A stretch of DNA of 64,000 nucleotides from Chitinophaga sp. SYP-B3965 (GCF_009647655.1 NZ_WJFD01000007.1:1-64000), one strand, 5' to 3'; shown: positions 53,750 to 62,668, counted from the first letter of the stretch. A program made the numbers and translations. The notes: a model not told the origin generated them from the sequence alone.

Positions 53750-55042
53750 CTACTTCTTACCAAATTTAATTGAATTTTTTGGATAATAAGCACTGCTATC
53801 CAGCAGTTCTTCGATCCTCAGCAACTGGTTGTATTTAGCCATACGGTCAGTACGACTGGCAGAACCGGTTTTGATCTGACCGCAGTTCAGGGCAACCGCC
53901 AGGTCAGCGATAGTAGTATCTTCTGTTTCTCCGGAACGGTGGCTCATGATAGAAGTATAACCCGCTTTTTGTGCCATAGAAACTGCATTGATGGTTTCAG
54001 TGATGGTGCCAATTTGGTTCACTTTCACCAGGATGCTGTTCGCAATCTGCTGATCAATACCTTGTTTCAGACGTTTTACGTTGGTAACGAACAGATCATC
54101 ACCCACCAGCTGTACGCTGTTGCCGATAGATTCAGTCAGTTTTTTCCAGCCATTCCAGTCATCTTCCGCCATACCATCTTCAATAGACAGGATAGGGTAT
54201 TTCTTGGACCACTCAGTCCAGTAAGCTACCAGTTCATCACTGCTGATGATCTTTTGGGAACTCTTATAGAACTTGTAAGTGTTGTCTTTATCGTTGTACA
54301 TCTCACTGCTGGCTGCATCCAGTGCAATACCAATTTGTGAACCTGCTTTGTAACCAGCTGCTTCGATAGCCATCAAAACTGTTTCGATCGCTTCTTCGTT
54401 GCTTTGGATCTCAGGAGCAAAACCACCTTCATCACCCACGTTAGTGCTGTAACCTTTCTTTTTCAGAACAGCTTTCAGGTGGTGGAAGATTTCCACGCCC
54501 CAGCGAAGTCCTTCAGAGAAAGTATCCGCACCCACTGGCACGATCATAAACTCCTGGAAGTCAATTTTGTTATCCGCATGCGCACCACCATTGATGATGT
54601 TCATCAGAGGAATAGGAAGGGTAGTTGCGTTTACGCCACCCAGGTAACGATACAATGGTAAACCAAATGCATCTGCTGCTGCTTTAGCTACTGCCATACT
54701 CACCGCCAAAGTTGCATTGGCGCCCAGTTTGGCTTTATTTTCAGTACCATCCAGTTCAATGAGCAATTTGTCAACACCCGCCTGGTCGCTGATATCCCAG
54801 CCGATCAGTTCATCAGCGATCACTTCATTTACGTTCGTAACAGCTTTGATCACACCCTTGCCTAAATACACAGCTTTATCATTATCGCGAAGTTCAACGG
54901 CTTCGTGTTTACCGGTAGAAGCACCGGATGGAACGGCCGCACGGCCTACATGGCCATCTTCTGTTGTTACGTCAACCTCTACTGTAGGGTTTCCACGGCT
55001 ATCTAAAATCTGTCTGGCGTGGATCTCTGAAATGATACTCAT
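53750..55042 (-). CDS. eno: Enolase
   Basis: 430 residues from the ATG at 55042 (MSIISEIHARQILDSRGNP), the standard start and length; an upstream ATG at 55105 would add an unrelated 21 residues. Glycolytic enzyme converting 2-phosphoglycerate to phosphoenolpyruvate. Visible: RAAVPSGASTGKHEAVELRD loop, magnesium ligands in SIEDGMAEDDW, catalytic lysine in NSILVKVNQIGT and the SHRSGETEDTTIADLAVAL signature. All expected residues are present. Confidence 0.97.
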   Translation of the reverse strand: MSIISEIHARQILDSRGNPTVEVDVTTEDGHVGRAAVPSGASTGKHEAVELRDNDKAVYLGKGVIKAVTNVNEVIADELIGWDISDQAGVDKLLIELDGTENKAKLGANATLAVSMAVAKAAADAFGLPLYRYLGGVNATTLPIPLMNIINGGAHADNKIDFQEFMIVPVGADTFSEGLRWGVEIFHHLKAVLKKKGYSTNVGDEGGFAPEIQSNEEAIETVLMAIEAAGYKAGSQIGIALDAASSEMYNDKDNTYKFYKSSQKIISSDELVAYWTEWSKKYPILSIEDGMAEDDWNGWKKLTESIGNSVQLVGDDLFVTNVKRLKQGIDQQIANSILVKVNQIGTITETINAVSMAQKAGYTSIMSHRSGETEDTTIADLAVALNCGQIKTGSASRTDRMAKYNQLLRIEELLDSSAYYPKNSIKFGKK

Positions 55043-55117
55043 GGGTAAAATTTTTATTGTTTTATTCTTAAAAAATACCAACTCACGGTAAATGGCGTCT
55101 CTCATTTACACGGGCCA

Positions 55118-56020
55118 CTAATTTGTCAGCTCCTTGAACACATCCTCCAGGCTCTGCGAATTGCTTTGCAAAGAAAGGATGTTCCGGTTATTAATCAAAG
55201 AGAATTGAAGCAGGTTTTTGCGGACGGTTTCCGCATCTGTCGTATAAAGTCGCCAAATATGACCCTCAGCGGCCACTGCGCGCGAAACGCCGGGTAATAA
55301 TTCCAGTTCTTCCTGGGAAACAGATTCTCCAAAAGTAACCTGAATATAACTGTGCGCCCCCTGCTGTAAAGTGCTGATAGCCCCATCTGCAATGATGCTG
55401 CCCTTATTAATAATGATCACCCTGCTGCACATCGCTTCCACTTCCTGCATAATATGGGTAGATAACATCACCGTTTTATTCTCCCCCAGATTCTTGATCA
55501 AACTCCTGATCTCCGCCAGCTGATTGGGATCCAGCCCGGAAGTAGGTTCATCCAGGATCAGTATTTCCGGATCATGCAATAATGCCTGAGCCAGGCCTAC
55601 CCGTTGTTTGTAACCTTTACTAAGGGCTCCTATCTTTTTATGCTTTTCCGGTGTAAGTCCCGTCAGGCCTATCATTTCAGTGATCCGGGCACCAGAACCA
55701 GCACCCAGCTTATGCATGCCCGCCATAAATTCCAGGAATTCCCGGATGTACATATCAGGGTAGAGGGGATTGGCTTCCGGAAGGTAACCCACACGCTTCC
55801 TCACTTCCATGGGCGTTTTCACTACATCAAATCCGCAAACGCTTGCCTGTCCTGCACTGGGAGGAAGGTAACCGGTGATGATCTTCATGGTAGTGGATTT
55901 GCCGGCGCCATTGGGTCCCAGAAAGCCCACAATTTCACCTTTCTGCAACTCAAAAGAGATGCTGTCCACTGCTTTCTGCTGGCCATACAGCTTGCTAAGT
56001 TCTTTTACGACGATGGACAT
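55118..56020 (-). CDS. gldA: Gliding-motility ABC transporter ATP-binding protein GldA
   Basis: 300 residues. ABC ATPase: Walker A GPNGAGKST (35-43), signature LSKGYKQRVGLAQAL, Walker B ILILDEPTSGLDP, switch His in STHIMQEVE. The full length and N-terminal SIVVKELSKLYGQQKAVDSI match GldA, which in Flavobacterium works with the membrane proteins GldF and GldG. Those two genes are not next to it here. It is transcribed away from the five-gene ABC/OmpA cluster. Confidence 0.88.
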   Translation of the reverse strand: MSIVVKELSKLYGQQKAVDSISFELQKGEIVGFLGPNGAGKSTTMKIITGYLPPSAGQASVCGFDVVKTPMEVRKRVGYLPEANPLYPDMYIREFLEFMAGMHKLGAGSGARITEMIGLTGLTPEKHKKIGALSKGYKQRVGLAQALLHDPEILILDEPTSGLDPNQLAEIRSLIKNLGENKTVMLSTHIMQEVEAMCSRVIIINKGSIIADGAISTLQQGAHSYIQVTFGESVSQEELELLPGVSRAVAAEGHIWRLYTTDAETVRKNLLQFSLINNRNILSLQSNSQSLEDVFKELTN

Positions 56021-56347
56021 GGATAGTTTTTGCGTTGGCTAAAGTAAGCAGAAAAATATAGTTAACCACTAATTCCAGTGCCTCCGGGATGCAAATTTTC
56101 AAATGCGCAGGCTTGCAGGATAATGGCCATATAGGTAAAAGCCCCTGCAGTTAACGGATTTCAATTTTAAACGCCCGTTTCACGCAGCCCCAAAAATTGC
56201 CATATGTGGAAAATGCTGTAATTTTACGTCTTCAATAATTACTGCAATGTAGACCTTACATCATCTTCTTTTTTACGCTTGGTTGTATATCCATTTACAA
56301 CTGTACAAGCAACCCCTTTGTAATCTTTCACCCTTACAAATCTATCA
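56021..56347. other. Divergent intergenic region between gldA and the coiled-coil/ABC/OmpA cluster
   Basis: 327 bp. It must contain promoters for both directions. TTTG occurs at ~56319, but no good TAnnTTTG follows at the right spacing. I see no RNA gene, repeat or operator-like palindrome. Confidence 0.4.
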
Positions 56348-56998
56348 ATGACAAGCTTTCTCAGGAAGGCATTGGGCATTTTCGTGGAATTTGAACCCAA
56401 TGACCTTCAACAAACGGGCAGGCCCGCAGGGGATACCCTTGCCCAAAAATTCCCGCTTAGCAGCGTTAAGCCAACTATCTCGGCAGAAGAGCTCGATAAA
56501 TTCGAGTTACACTTCTCCCGGTTATTTGAAAGCAGCAATCTGCCCGGACCCGATTATTTCGAGTTCTGGCGCATGATGGAAACACTGGAAGCACACGTGC
56601 CAGACGAAAAAGCACGTATAGGGGCGGTTTTTGCCACCCTCAGCATCCAGGGCCTCACAAAAGATAAGCTGCTGCAAACCGCTGCCCAGTACAAAGGCAT
56701 CGTGGAAAAGGACCGCGATGAATTCGACAAAGCTGCAGATGATAAAGCGAAACAAGAGATCCAGGGCAGGGTGCAACAGATCGCCGGCCTGGAAAAAAAG
56801 ATCGCCGAAAATTCGCAGCAGATCCAACAGCTCACGGAAGAGATCACCACCGCTCAGATCAGTATGAAAGAACTGAAAAGCCAGGTATCCGAACAAGAGC
56901 AAAAGCTGGCAAACAGGCGACAGGGTTACGATGTAGCCTGCCAGGCCATGGTCACTAAAATCCAGTCAGACATTCAAACCATTCAAACAATCCTTTAA
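56348..56998 (+). CDS. Soluble coiled-coil protein of a five-gene ABC/OmpA cluster
   Basis: 216 residues, no signal peptide, family not recognised. N-terminal ~60 residues are basic/proline-containing (LRKALGIFVEFEPNDLQQTG). Residues ~60-115 are helical (FELHFSRLFESSNLPGPDYFEFWRMMETLE, split by turns). Residues ~115-205 form a long Gln/Glu/Lys-rich coiled coil. Its layout (cytosolic, helical, no transmembrane segment) resembles scaffold proteins of membrane stress systems such as PspA, but no motif proves this. The next gene begins 2 bp after its stop, so the two are cotranscribed. Confidence 0.7.
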   Translation: MTSFLRKALGIFVEFEPNDLQQTGRPAGDTLAQKFPLSSVKPTISAEELDKFELHFSRLFESSNLPGPDYFEFWRMMETLEAHVPDEKARIGAVFATLSIQGLTKDKLLQTAAQYKGIVEKDRDEFDKAADDKAKQEIQGRVQQIAGLEKKIAENSQQIQQLTEEITTAQISMKELKSQVSEQEQKLANRRQGYDVACQAMVTKIQSDIQTIQTIL

Positions 56999-57000
56999 AC

Positions 57001-57987
57001 ATGGACACTCAATTTTTCCCTGCTGAATCAGGCCAGAAACTGAAATCCTACTGGAATCGCCCCGGCGGCAAATTCGGTATCGTTATCGGAATCGGCTTAT
57101 TGGTCCTGATCGGTTACTATGTGATCCCTATCCTCACAAATGTGATATGGAACACACTCAACTTCGGCATCGCATTAGTGAGCCTTGGTTTATTTCTTTA
57201 CGCAGTCACGCACAGAAAATTGCGACTGAGTTTATTCTATCTCTACGAATGGCTGATGAAAAAGCTCGTAGGCGTAGTCATAGAACTGGACCCCTTCCTC
57301 ATTGCTGAAGATTATATCGGCGACATGGAAGAACAGCGCGAAAAACTCTACAAGCAATCCATCGACGTGGATGCACAAAAAGAGAAGATCGACATGAAGA
57401 TCGACGAAAAAGAAAAGGACATGGCACAACTGATGAGTCGCGCCAAAGCTGCACAGAGCAATAACATGCTGCCTGAACTGGGAAATGCTACGCGCCACAT
57501 CGCAAGGATCAAAGAATATATCGTGCAACTAACTCCTATCCGCGATAACCTGGCACGCATTGGTGACTATCTCACCAAAGTGCACAAGAACAGCGGATAC
57601 ATGATTGAAGATGCACGCAACGAACTGGAACTGAAAAAAGATCTCTACAAATCAGTCTCTTCCGGTAACAAAGCCCTGAGCTCTGCCCTGAAGATCTTTA
57701 ACGGTGATCCCGAAAAGAAACTGATGGTAGAACAATCCATGGAGTTCCTGAAGGAAGATATTGCTACCAAGTTGAGCAGTATGAAAAAAGCCATCAGCTA
57801 CTCTACAGACTTCATGCGCTCCATCGATCTGGATAACGCAACATATGAACTGCAAGGCCTCACAATGCTGGAATCTTTTAATCCAGACACAGAATTTAAA
57901 CTGGACCTGAAAAAATGGGCACCGGATAATTCCCCACGCAAACCTGGTGAACTGCCAAAGGATAATTATAACGATCTGCTGAGCTGA
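57001..57987 (+). CDS. Membrane protein with two helices and long coiled coil
   Basis: 328 residues. Two membrane helices near the N-terminus (IVIGIGLLVLIGYYVIPIL, ~25-44, and LNFGIALVSLGLFLYAV, ~52-68). The remaining ~240 residues are almost all helical and charged, with a coiled coil (EEQREKLYKQSIDVDAQKEKIDM and KKDLYKSVSSGNKALS). Family not recognised; it recalls PspA/Snf7-like helical proteins or TelA-like proteins, without a decisive motif. Position between the soluble coiled-coil gene and the OmpA/binding-protein gene suggests a membrane scaffold for the ABC complex (inference). Confidence 0.72.
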   Translation: MDTQFFPAESGQKLKSYWNRPGGKFGIVIGIGLLVLIGYYVIPILTNVIWNTLNFGIALVSLGLFLYAVTHRKLRLSLFYLYEWLMKKLVGVVIELDPFLIAEDYIGDMEEQREKLYKQSIDVDAQKEKIDMKIDEKEKDMAQLMSRAKAAQSNNMLPELGNATRHIARIKEYIVQLTPIRDNLARIGDYLTKVHKNSGYMIEDARNELELKKDLYKSVSSGNKALSSALKIFNGDPEKKLMVEQSMEFLKEDIATKLSSMKKAISYSTDFMRSIDLDNATYELQGLTMLESFNPDTEFKLDLKKWAPDNSPRKPGELPKDNYNDLLS

Positions 57988-58088
57988 TAAAAAATCAGAA
58001 GAAATACAGGTGATAGCCATACGTGTGTCCGCTTGTATAACGTATACGAACAAACGAAATTATTTCTAAACCTATAAACATTTAAATC

Positions 58089-59855
58089 ATGGCCTTAAAA
58101 GTAAAACCAGGCGGTAAAGTACTGGGAATCGTATTACTCCTCGGAGCTATTTATGCTGGTAAAGTATTATGGTGGGACAAGCGCCCGCAAGACGCAAAAG
58201 CTGCTGCCGAGATCGGTAAAGTAGCCTTGCCCGATGCCCCCGAAGCATCTTTAAGCGGTAATGCCGCAAAACTGGAACTCCCCACAGCAGAGGAGTCCGC
58301 AAACGGCGGCACCAAAGTTGTGTGGAAGATCATGGCCTGGAACTCCCAGTTCCCATTGATGTACGCCAACGGTAGTGCAAAAACCACCAAAGGCTCACTC
58401 ATCGATAAAGCCAACATGCAGGTCGAAGTGGTTCGTCAGGACGACTGTAACAAAACGATCGCAGACGTGGTGAAGTTCGCACAGGATTATAAATCTAATC
58501 CTAACACCCCCGGTGTGTTCGCTTCCTTCATGGGAGACGGTATGCCCATGTTCTTTGCCGCACTGGCAAAAGAACTGGAGCCACTCGGACCAGAATATCA
58601 ACCTATTGCTTTCTACGCCATGGGTAAGAGTTATGGTGAGGACAAACTGATGGGCCCTGCAGAATGGAAGATAGATCCCAAGAACGCACTCGGCAAAACC
58701 GTGTCCTGCGTAATGAGGGACGGGGACATGAACATCCTCGTGAAATGGGCTGGTGATAACGGTCTGCGCGTAAACCCGGATGAAACCACTTACGATCGCA
58801 ACGCTATCAACATCATCGCTGCCAACGACTTCCTGGACGCCGCCAATAAATACATTGCCGGTTACAGCGAAAGCCGCAAGCTGGTAGTAAATGGCAAGAA
58901 GATTGCAAAAGATACTACAGTAGGAGTAGACGGTGTAGCCACCTGGACGCCCGGCGACGTAAACATTGCCCAGAAGAAAGGTGGCCTGATCAACATCGCC
59001 ACTACAAAAGAGTACGCATCTCAAATGCCCAATATCACCATCACCATCAAGAAGTTCGCCAATGACCACCGCACGGACATTGAGAACCTGATCATGGCGC
59101 TGGCACAGGCCGGCGACCAGGTACGTTCCTTCACAGACGCCAAATCCTTTGCTGCAGACATTTCTGCCAAAGTATACAACGAACAGGATGGCGCATACTG
59201 GTTGAAATACTACAACGGTATCGAAGAAAAAGATGCGCAAGGTATCAACCTGCACATGGGTGGTTCCATGGCATTCAATCTTGCAGACGCTGCCAACATG
59301 TTCGGCCTCGGAGATGATAAGCTGGACCGTTACAAGATCGTATACGGCACCTTCGGCGACATCCTCGTAAAGATGTATCCTGAACTGGTCCCTTCTTACC
59401 CTGTGTACAACAAGGTAGTAGATAAATCCTTCCTGGCTTCCGTGGTAAGCAATCACCCGGAACTCCTGACAGGTAAGGTTATCCAGCAGCAATACGCTGC
59501 CGAGATCACCAAAGAGGTATCATCCAGATCCGTACAGGTACAGTTTGAAACAGGTAGCGCTGTCATCAGATCAGAATCTTACGCCACACTGGATGAGATC
59601 CTGAAAAGCGCCGTAGTAGCGGAAGGACTGAAACTCGGTATCTATGGTCACACAGACAACGTAGGCAACGAAGCCGCTAACCAGCAGCTCTCCAACCAAC
59701 GTGCAGAGTCCGTGAAAGCTTACCTCTTAGGTAAAGGACTCTCAACTGCCCGTTTGGAATCCAAAGGTTTTGGTGCATCAAAACCGCTGGCAGACAATGG
59801 TACAGCTGTAGGCCGCGCACAAAACCGCCGTGTTCAGATCGTATTGGGTAACTAA
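58089..59855 (+). CDS. ABC-type substrate-binding domain fused to OmpA peptidoglycan-binding domain
   Basis: 588 residues. Residues ~10-27 are a membrane helix without a lipobox or a clear cleavage site (GGKVLGIVLLLGAIYAGKVL). Residues ~75-440 resemble a NitT/TauT-type periplasmic binding protein (KIMAWNSQFPLMYANGSAKT and QVEVVRQDDCNKTIADVVKF). Residues ~480-588 are an OmpA domain: VQFETGSAVIRSES, IYGHTDNVG (520-524 = GHTDN), NQQLSNQRAESVKAYLL and GRAQNRRVQI. OmpA domains bind peptidoglycan diaminopimelate. The protein would thus be held in the inner membrane and to the wall at once. The downstream permease and ATPase genes make an ABC transporter for it. Confidence 0.85.
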   Translation: MALKVKPGGKVLGIVLLLGAIYAGKVLWWDKRPQDAKAAAEIGKVALPDAPEASLSGNAAKLELPTAEESANGGTKVVWKIMAWNSQFPLMYANGSAKTTKGSLIDKANMQVEVVRQDDCNKTIADVVKFAQDYKSNPNTPGVFASFMGDGMPMFFAALAKELEPLGPEYQPIAFYAMGKSYGEDKLMGPAEWKIDPKNALGKTVSCVMRDGDMNILVKWAGDNGLRVNPDETTYDRNAINIIAANDFLDAANKYIAGYSESRKLVVNGKKIAKDTTVGVDGVATWTPGDVNIAQKKGGLINIATTKEYASQMPNITITIKKFANDHRTDIENLIMALAQAGDQVRSFTDAKSFAADISAKVYNEQDGAYWLKYYNGIEEKDAQGINLHMGGSMAFNLADAANMFGLGDDKLDRYKIVYGTFGDILVKMYPELVPSYPVYNKVVDKSFLASVVSNHPELLTGKVIQQQYAAEITKEVSSRSVQVQFETGSAVIRSESYATLDEILKSAVVAEGLKLGIYGHTDNVGNEAANQQLSNQRAESVKAYLLGKGLSTARLESKGFGASKPLADNGTAVGRAQNRRVQIVLGN

Positions 59856-59867
59856 TTTTTATCTCGG

Positions 59868-59896
59868 AGGATGGCACTGCTAAAGTGCCATCCTTT
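59868..59896 (+). terminator. Perfect 11-bp hairpin between OmpA/binding-protein and permease genes
   Basis: AGGATGGCACT (59868-59878), loop GCTAA, AGTGCCATCCT (59884-59894), followed by only TTC. The U-run is too short for full termination. I infer a partial terminator or a processing/stability element that keeps the permease and ATPase below the OmpA protein in amount. Confidence 0.75.
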
Positions 59897-59913
59897 CGTA
59901 ATCATAAAAAGGT

Positions 59914-60696
59914 ATGGATAAGATTAAAGCATTTTTTGAACCGCTTCGTATACTGGACAAACGAGCCATGATGTTGCTGATCATTGCAGAAGTGATCATC
60001 GCCCTGGTACTTTGGCAGTTAACCGGCGGCGGCCTGATACCCACACCCGCAAAGGTGTTCGAGGCTATCGGCACCATTTTCACGTACCCTGATTTTATAG
60101 ATAACCTCTTCGCCAGCTTAACACTCACTATCAAGGGAATGTTCTTTTCCATAGTGATTGCGCTGTTCATCAGTTATCTGTCCATCGTGCCGGTATTTGA
60201 ACCAATTGCCCGTTTCATCGTGAAGTGCCGTTACCTCACATTAACCGGTTTGATCTTTCTGTTCACCCTGCTAACCAGCAATGGTGGCCAGTTAAAGCTG
60301 AGCCTGCTGATGTTTGGTATCATACCATTCTTCGTCACTTCGTTGTTATCCGTGTTCGGAAATATCAACAAGCAGGAGTTCGAATTATGCACCACATTGC
60401 GGATGAACAAATGGCAGACATTATGGGAAGTGATCATTGTAGGAAGGCTCGATCAGGTGTTTGAAGTAATGCGCCAGAACTTTGCTATCGCATGGCTGAT
60501 GATCACATCTGTAGAGGGTTTGAGCATGAGCCAGGGCGGCCTGGGTGTGATGCTCATCAAAGCAAACAAATACGTGCAGTTAGACATCGTATTCGCCACC
60601 CTCGTGATCATTTTTGCATTGGGTATCTTTTTTGATTTCATACTGGGCCTTTTCCGGCACTGGTTATTTCCTTACACTAAATTAGAAACCCGCTAA
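59914..60696 (+). CDS. ABC transporter permease (NitT/TauT-like)
   Basis: 260 residues, about six membrane helices, no signal peptide. A binding-protein-dependent permease domain: the first helix MMLLIIAEVIIALVLWQL, then LFASLTLTIKGMFFSIVIALFIS and the cytoplasmic coupling loop EFELCTTLRMNKWQTLWEVI (EAA-like, with Arg in place of Gly). Homologous to SsuC/TauC permeases that import sulphonates, nitrate and similar anions. It is preceded by a hairpin and its stop overlaps the ATPase start by 1 bp (TAATG). Confidence 0.85.
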   Translation: MDKIKAFFEPLRILDKRAMMLLIIAEVIIALVLWQLTGGGLIPTPAKVFEAIGTIFTYPDFIDNLFASLTLTIKGMFFSIVIALFISYLSIVPVFEPIARFIVKCRYLTLTGLIFLFTLLTSNGGQLKLSLLMFGIIPFFVTSLLSVFGNINKQEFELCTTLRMNKWQTLWEVIIVGRLDQVFEVMRQNFAIAWLMITSVEGLSMSQGGLGVMLIKANKYVQLDIVFATLVIIFALGIFFDFILGLFRHWLFPYTKLETR

Positions 60697-61499
60697 TGAA
60701 CGCATATTCAAAAAATAAGGTATTATTAAGTGCAGAAAACATCCACTTGCAATACGGAGAGAAAAAGATCTTACGCGATATCAACTTTAGCATAAAAGAT
60801 ATTCACCGTGAAGGCCTGCAACAAGGCCAGGTAGTGGCTTTAATAGGAAGAAGCGGCATAGGTAAAACACAGCTGTTCAAAACCCTCTCTGGTTTAGTCA
60901 AACCAACAGAAGGTGTAGTGAAAATAGATGAAGACCAGCATGAAGTAAAAGCAGGCCAGGTGGGCATCGTACCACAGAACTACATTCTTTTCAATCACCG
61001 CACCATTTTCCAGAATCTGAAAATAGGTTTAGACAATGGAGAAACAAAACTCACAGAAGAAGAAAAGAAGCGCATCATCGATGATTACGCCATTACCTTC
61101 GATCTCACGGATCATCTGAAAAAGTATCCTGCACAGCTCAGTGGTGGCCAACGCCAGCGCGTAAGCATCATCCAACAGGTACTAACCGGAAACAAATTCA
61201 TCTTATTAGACGAACCCTTCTCCGGCTTAGATATCCTAATGGTAGACAGAGTAATAAAACTACTCCTAAAGGTTTCCACCCTCAACGAACAAAACACCCT
61301 GATCATCGTAAGCCACGACATAGAAAACGCCACCGCCGTATCAGACACCGTCTGGGTCCTGGGAAACGAAGAAGGTAAACCCGGCGCCACCATAAAAAAA
61401 GAATACGACCTGTGCGAGATGGGTCTGGCCTGGAGGCCCGAGATCCGCACAGATCGTAAGTTTGTCGAGTTAATCGACGAAATCAAGAAACAGTTGTAG
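60696..61499 (+). CDS. ABC transporter ATP-binding protein (SsuB/TauB-like)
   Basis: 267 residues. Walker A GRSGIGKTQ (51-59; Ile replaces Cys/Ser/Ala), Q-loop VGIVPQNYILF, signature QLSGGQRQRVSI, Walker B FILLDEPFSGLD, switch His in IVSHDIENA. A long, charged segment with DIHREGLQQ occurs before Walker A. Family of NitT/TauT ATPases. It drives the permease encoded just upstream. A strong terminator follows at 61517, so this is the last gene of the cluster. Confidence 0.92.
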   Translation: MNAYSKNKVLLSAENIHLQYGEKKILRDINFSIKDIHREGLQQGQVVALIGRSGIGKTQLFKTLSGLVKPTEGVVKIDEDQHEVKAGQVGIVPQNYILFNHRTIFQNLKIGLDNGETKLTEEEKKRIIDDYAITFDLTDHLKKYPAQLSGGQRQRVSIIQQVLTGNKFILLDEPFSGLDILMVDRVIKLLLKVSTLNEQNTLIIVSHDIENATAVSDTVWVLGNEEGKPGATIKKEYDLCEMGLAWRPEIRTDRKFVELIDEIKKQL

Positions 61500-61516
61500 G
61501 TCTAAAAAATATAAGG

Positions 61517-61554
61517 AACGATCACAGTTGACCTATCCGCTGTGATCGTTTTAT
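61517..61554 (+). terminator. Terminator of the five-gene cluster
   Basis: AACGATCACAG (61517-61527) with CTGTGATCGTT (61540-61550), followed by a T-rich tail (TTATTTT). Confidence 0.93.
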
Positions 61555-61679
61555 TTTAATTCTTTGTTGATCAGCTTTTTCTTCTCTATTCATCCCCCGT
61601 TGTGTCACTCCCTTGTACGGTTTGTTCTTTATTCAGCCGGTTTGATTTTTCTTTTTTTAACACCCTGACCTCAGCCAAA

Positions 61680-62136
61680 AAGAAACGCCATCATCAAAAA
61701 ACACCTCCAAAAGAAAAGAAACCTCTCTGCAAAAAAGTATCTCCTATAAAAAAATATAAAATACCGCCCTTTGTTGCGCGGCAAGGTTCCCGCCAAAAAC
61801 AACAACCTCAAAAAATATCCTTACAAAAAAAGAAACTTCTCTACAAAAAAGAATCCCCCACAAAAGAATATAAAACACCGCCCTCTGCTGCGCGGCAAGG
61901 TTCCCGCCAAAAACAACAACCTCAAAAAATATCCTTACAAAAAAAGAAACTTCTCTACAAAAAAGAATCCCCCACAAAAGAATATAAAACACCGCCCTTT
62001 GCTGCGCGGCAAGGTTCCCGCCAAAAACAACAACCTCAAAAAAACATCCTTTACAAAAAAAGAAACCTCTTTGTAAAAAAAGACCCCCCTTCAAAAAAAT
62101 ATAGAAAACCGCCCTTTGCAGCGCGGCAAACGCTCT
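61680..62136. repeat. Tandem repeat array, ~114-117 bp units (right array)
   Basis: Core copies start at 61764, 61878, 61992 and 62109, so unit lengths are 114, 114 and 117 bp. A degenerate A-rich half-unit lies to the left (61680-61763). The core is CCGCCCTTTGCTGCGCGGCA, then AAGGTTCCCGCC, and an A-rich arm. CTTTGC-(6 nt)-GGCAAG-type pairing gives a small hairpin. The same core is in the left array at 1-344. Because 114 and 117 are multiples of three, long frames stay open on both strands, but they are Lys- or Phe/Val-rich and show no protein features. The last unit ends within the stop codon of the DUF4332 gene. Confidence 0.88.
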
Positions 62137-62542
62137 AATAAGTAACAACCGGCTCCAAATCCTTCGCCATTTCAATCATCGAACTCAACTCATTCAAAGT
62201 CGGAACCCTCCCACTCAAATTCTTCAACCCATTCACCTCAGTAACCTTCGCATGCAAATTCTCCGGTACTCTGTTCCGAAGCTCCTTCACAGTATCAACA
62301 CCCGCCGCCTCCAAAAGTTCAGCAAACTGATCCCCAATCCCATTGATCCTCATCAGATCCGCATGATTCACCCAGGTAAGGATCAAAGACTCCGGAATCC
62401 CGGTAGTCTCCGTAAGTTTAAGCCTGCCAGTCCGGGTAGCCCCATCTTCCAATAACTTAGCCACAGTATTAATCCCAATACCTAACAGCTTGCTGGCATA
62501 ATTCGGGCCAATGCCCTGTATCTCATGAATCGGATAACTCAT
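62135..62542 (-). CDS. DUF4332 helix-hairpin-helix protein
   Basis: 135 residues. Two helix-hairpin-helix-type segments: IHEIQGIGPNYASKLLGIGI near the start and LMRINGIGDQFAELLEAAGV in the middle, both with the GIG hairpin, followed by TVKELRNRVPENLHAKVTEVN. This is the DUF4332 pattern (HhH pairs that bind DNA or proteins non-specifically). Function unknown. Its stop codon lies at the edge of the tandem repeat array. Confidence 0.88.
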   Translation of the reverse strand: MSYPIHEIQGIGPNYASKLLGIGINTVAKLLEDGATRTGRLKLTETTGIPESLILTWVNHADLMRINGIGDQFAELLEAAGVDTVKELRNRVPENLHAKVTEVNGLKNLSGRVPTLNELSSMIEMAKDLEPVVTY

Positions 62543-62656
62543 CTTTAAACGAAATTTAGAAGATCGGAAATTAAGGAAAACCCGGAACCTTTGCTTTAAA
62601 AATATGTTAATTCACTGGTTAGCACCGTATTTTTAACGCTAAAGACACATAACTAT

Positions 62657-62664
62657 TACATTTG
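62657..62664 (+). promoter_or_regulatory. -7 promoter box abutting the M23 peptidase start
   Basis: TACATTTG (TAnnTTTG) ends 4 nt before the ATG at 62669. A typical start of transcription ~5-8 nt after the box would make the mRNA leaderless. The -33 box is not clear (TTTT around 62630). Confidence 0.45.
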
Positions 62665-62668
62665 TAGG

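Noticed and set aside
55043..55105. Longer enolase start
   Set aside because: Enolases begin at the MSIISEIHARQ segment; the added residues do not belong to the family.
58395..59492. 365-aa open frame opposite the OmpA/binding-protein gene
   Set aside because: The plus frame has a recognised OmpA domain; the antisense frame is Cys/His/Val-rich with no domain.
61680..62136. Lys-rich protein (178 aa, plus strand) or Phe/Val-rich protein (143 aa, minus strand) in the right repeat array
   Set aside because: Both frames are the direct product of a DNA repeat with period divisible by three; composition is extreme and there is no domain or start context.
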